Assembly (NCBI RefSeq): GCF_025345565.1 | Contig: NZ_CP054475.1 | Location: forward strand, 1,197,501 to 1,261,500 | DNA from: Thalassolituus hydrocarboniclasticus | GTDB lineage: Bacteria; Pseudomonadota; Gammaproteobacteria; Pseudomonadales; Oceanobacteraceae | Direction of reading: 5' to 3' | DNA: 64,000 nt | Part shown: one piece after another, positions 61,993-64,000 of the stretch | Layout of the letters: every line of letters begins with the position of its first letter | How positions within the stretch are numbered: the stretch's first letter is position 1 | Position numbers and translations under genes: made by a program | The notes under the pieces: generated by a model | What the model was told of the DNA's origin: nothing | The model's input: the letters and a program-made list of their open reading frames with translations, nothing else | Databases searched by the model: none

Positions 61993-63384
61993 ATGCCTGA
62001 TGCATTATTGAGCACCCTTGATAAGGCCATCGCATCGTTGTCCGGGCGCTCCGGACGGCTTGTGGTTGCTTACAGTGGCGGGCTGGACTCCACCGTGTTG
62101 CTGCATCTGTTGGCACAGAACGCAGCGCTCAAAAACCGGTTGCTGGCGCTGCATGTGCACCATGGCTTATCGGCTAATGCGGATACCTGGGCGGCCCACT
62201 GCGGGCAGCAGTGTGCGCAATTACAGGTTCCTTTCGTCTGCGAGCGGGTGGTGGTCAATAATCATGGCGCCGGTATTGAGCAGGCGGCCCGTGAGGCCCG
62301 CTATCAGGCCTTCGCCGCTCACTGTTTGCCCGGTGACACGCTGCTGCTGGCCCATCATGCTGATGATCAGGCTGAAACCTTTTTTATGCGTCTGTTGCGC
62401 GGCAGTGGCCTGACCGGTCTGGCGGCGATGGCTGCCGTGCGTGAGCTGCAGCCTGACTCTGACATTCTGCTGCTACGGCCTTTATTAAGCACCCGCCGCG
62501 CACAGCTGGAAGACTATGCCGCAGTACAGCAGCTGAGCTGGGTTGAAGATGAATCCAACGGTGATGAACGTTTTGAGCGCAACTGGTGGCGGCAGACGCT
62601 GCTGCCGCAGATTTTTGCCCGTCTGCCGGGAAGAGAGTCCGCGCTGCAGCGTTCCATTGCACAACTGCAGCAGGATCAGCAGCTGTTGGCGGAATTGCTG
62701 CAGCCGGCGGTCGAAGCCTGTTTGCGCCCCTGCCGCTGGCCTTCTGCAGCGCCACTTTCCTGTTCAATTATTGAATTACTGGCTGCACCGGCGCATCACC
62801 GGCCTTATCTGTTACGCGGCTGGCTGGCTCGCTGTGGCCTGAACACTGGTATGCCGGGTGCTGACTTTTTGCAACGGATCGAACAGGAAGTGATTGCCGC
62901 CGCTCCGGATCGCCAGCCCCAACTGCAGCTCGGCGATTTAACCATACGTCGTTTCCAGCAGCAGTTGTATCTGGTGGCTGAAATGCCGCCGTTCAGTGCT
63001 GAACCCTGTGATGTGGTTATCGCACACGACAGCCATATTCCATGGTATGACGGTGCGCTGGTTGCAGCGCCTGCGCCAGAGTGCGGCGGAAGCGTGCTGC
63101 TGCAGCCTGGAAACTACCGCCTGGTCGCGGCAAATGCCTGTCAGGGAATGACGCTGAAAATAGCCGGCAGGCCACGTAAAACGCTGAAGCATCTCTGGCA
63201 GGAGGCTGGCGTTCCTCCCTGGCTGCGGGAATGCTGGCCCGCTTTATTACGTGACGGCGAACTGTGCGCTTTGCCTGGCCTGTGTGTGGCTGAAAAGGCA
63301 TCAGCAGTGGCCGGGCAGGAGCCGGACAGTGGCGTTTTCCTGCACTGGCAGGGAATTTTTCAGGCCGGACATGATCTTACTTAA
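61993..63384 (+). CDS. tilS: tRNA(Ile)-lysidine synthase
   Basis: 463 residues. TilS converts C34 of tRNA-Ile2 to lysidine so that it decodes AUA. The PP-loop S-G-G-L-D-S is at 28-33. The A-H-H-A-D-D-Q-A-E-T motif, the R-G-S-G-L-T-G-L segment and the C-terminal TilS domains are present. I use the ATG at 61993 (M-P-D-A-L-L). The frame continues open to 61909 but overlaps the EAL gene's upstream region. A downstream pyrG, the usual neighbour, is absent. Confidence 0.95.
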   Translation: MPDALLSTLDKAIASLSGRSGRLVVAYSGGLDSTVLLHLLAQNAALKNRLLALHVHHGLSANADTWAAHCGQQCAQLQVPFVCERVVVNNHGAGIEQAAREARYQAFAAHCLPGDTLLLAHHADDQAETFFMRLLRGSGLTGLAAMAAVRELQPDSDILLLRPLLSTRRAQLEDYAAVQQLSWVEDESNGDERFERNWWRQTLLPQIFARLPGRESALQRSIAQLQQDQQLLAELLQPAVEACLRPCRWPSAAPLSCSIIELLAAPAHHRPYLLRGWLARCGLNTGMPGADFLQRIEQEVIAAAPDRQPQLQLGDLTIRRFQQQLYLVAEMPPFSAEPCDVVIAHDSHIPWYDGALVAAPAPECGGSVLLQPGNYRLVAANACQGMTLKIAGRPRKTLKHLWQEAGVPPWLRECWPALLRDGELCALPGLCVAEKASAVAGQEPDSGVFLHWQGIFQAGHDLT

Positions 63385-63485
63385 CTGGTTCTGCCGCAAT
63401 AAGCGCTACAATCTCTGCATCCGCCCGGGTCTGAGCAGGTTCTTATCACCGAGCGGTTCAGGATTATTAGACTGCAGGAGCATTT

Positions 63486-63926
63486 TTGGTTTTTATGCGT
63501 TATCCGATTGTGTTTGCAACCCTGGTGACCGGTTTGGTTCTGGTCACACTGAATGGGTCCGATAACCGTATTCTGCGTGGCAGTAAAAGCGCGTCGCAGG
63601 CGCTGCAATCCGAGCTGGGTACTGTCCGGCCGGATACTGTCATAAGCGAAAATACGGGCCCGGATGCTGTAACCAGAAAAGCAGATTCGTCTGACGCAGG
63701 ACAAACGCCAATTCATCTGAACCTTAAATTACCGGATATCGACTGGGAAGATGAGGTTTATGGTAATCCTGAAACCTTTCCCAATGTGTTCGGAAAATCA
63801 CGCAGGGAGTCTGTACTTAACTGGTCCGGACGGTTGCATATTGATGAATCAGAAGAGGCAAAAGCCAAACCTCTGAATGAAACCATCCTCGGGGCTGAAG
63901 TTGAGCTGCAACTTAAACTGCCCTGA
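63486..63926 (+). CDS. Envelope protein of unknown function
   Basis: 146 residues from a TTG at 63486 (AGGAG at 63476-63480, five-base spacing) or 143 from the ATG at 63495. A signal-anchor-like hydrophobic stretch (about 5-20) is followed by a polar domain rich in Ser, Asp and Glu, with the C-terminal phrase N-P-E-T-F-P-N-V-F-G-K-S and an E-V-E-L-Q-L-K-L-P end resembling a small beta-rich domain. I do not recognise the family. It is probably secreted or anchored in the inner membrane. Confidence 0.7.
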   Translation: MVFMRYPIVFATLVTGLVLVTLNGSDNRILRGSKSASQALQSELGTVRPDTVISENTGPDAVTRKADSSDAGQTPIHLNLKLPDIDWEDEVYGNPETFPNVFGKSRRESVLNWSGRLHIDESEEAKAKPLNETILGAEVELQLKLP

Positions 63927-64000
63927 TCTGTATCCGTGCGTGTACCTTGGGGATACCTGTTTCTTTTTGTTCGATAGTGCCAGATTTGGCCGGCCGCTTT

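Overview
The window reads as a chromosomal segment of a gammaproteobacterium, and the gene orders point to the Pseudomonadales/Oceanospirillales side rather than the enterics. Supporting blocks are nadB-algU(rpoE)-mucA-mucB-mucC-mucD-lepA, rnc-era-recO-pdxJ-acpS, gacS/barA-cysM-rlmD-relA-mazG, ppc-adk-tsaB with rsmJ-plsB-ABC transporter, suhB/trmJ-cysE-iscR-iscS, and ndk-rlmN-pilW-ispG-hisS-yfgM-bamB-der. I cannot name the species from sequence alone. I found no rRNA, tRNA, CRISPR array, insertion sequence or prophage. Coding density is very high and almost every gene is core.

Layout. 1-5.7 kb: a lipoprotein hydrolase cut by the window edge, a membrane-anchored unknown, a 3-hydroxyisobutyryl-CoA hydrolase-like enzyme, an HDOD protein, ygfZ, and the sdhE-ygfX pair. 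5.7-11.8 kb: nadB and the envelope-stress sigma factor operon rpoE-rseA-rseB-rseC-mucD. 11.9-17.6 kb: lepA, a DUF4845 protein, rnc, era, recO, pdxJ, acpS. 17.6-29.3 kb: the BarA/GacS hybrid kinase, cysM, rlmD, relA, mazG, a small conserved protein, ppc. 29.4-36.8 kb: adk, a 725-bp AT-rich gap, an AlgP-like histone-H1-like protein, tsaB, uppP, rsmJ, plsB. 37-41.7 kb: a GldA/GldF/GldG-type ABC system, slyX, and a membrane-anchored cold-shock-domain protein. 41.7-46.4 kb: a 42-codon ORF, suhB, trmJ, cysE, iscR, iscS. 46.5-55 kb: ndk to der. 55-57.5 kb: a small accessory patch (GNAT, GFA-type zinc protein, YceK-like lipoprotein, ATP-grasp protein). 57.5-64 kb: dnaE, an EAL phosphodiesterase, tilS, and an unknown envelope protein.

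Functional themes are stress signalling (RpoE circuit, RelA/MazG, BarA, a c-di-GMP phosphodiesterase), translation and ribosome maturation (LepA, Rnc, Era, Der, RlmD, RlmN, RsmJ, TrmJ, TsaB, TilS, HisS), envelope biogenesis (PlsB, UppP, BamB, PilW) and sulfur/Fe-S metabolism (CysM, CysE, IscR, IscS).

I did not find an obvious new defence or biosynthetic system. The most unusual signals are subtle. SuhB has lost the metal-binding motifs of an inositol monophosphatase. An iscR-iscS pair lacks iscU, iscA, hscBA and fdx, and its IscS has no IscU-docking tail. A near-perfect LexA (SOS) box precedes a GFA-type protein and an acetyltransferase. Several normally inseparable neighbours are absent (lepB, rodZ, accA/pyrG). 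A strongly translated-looking 42-codon ORF lies downstream of suhB.
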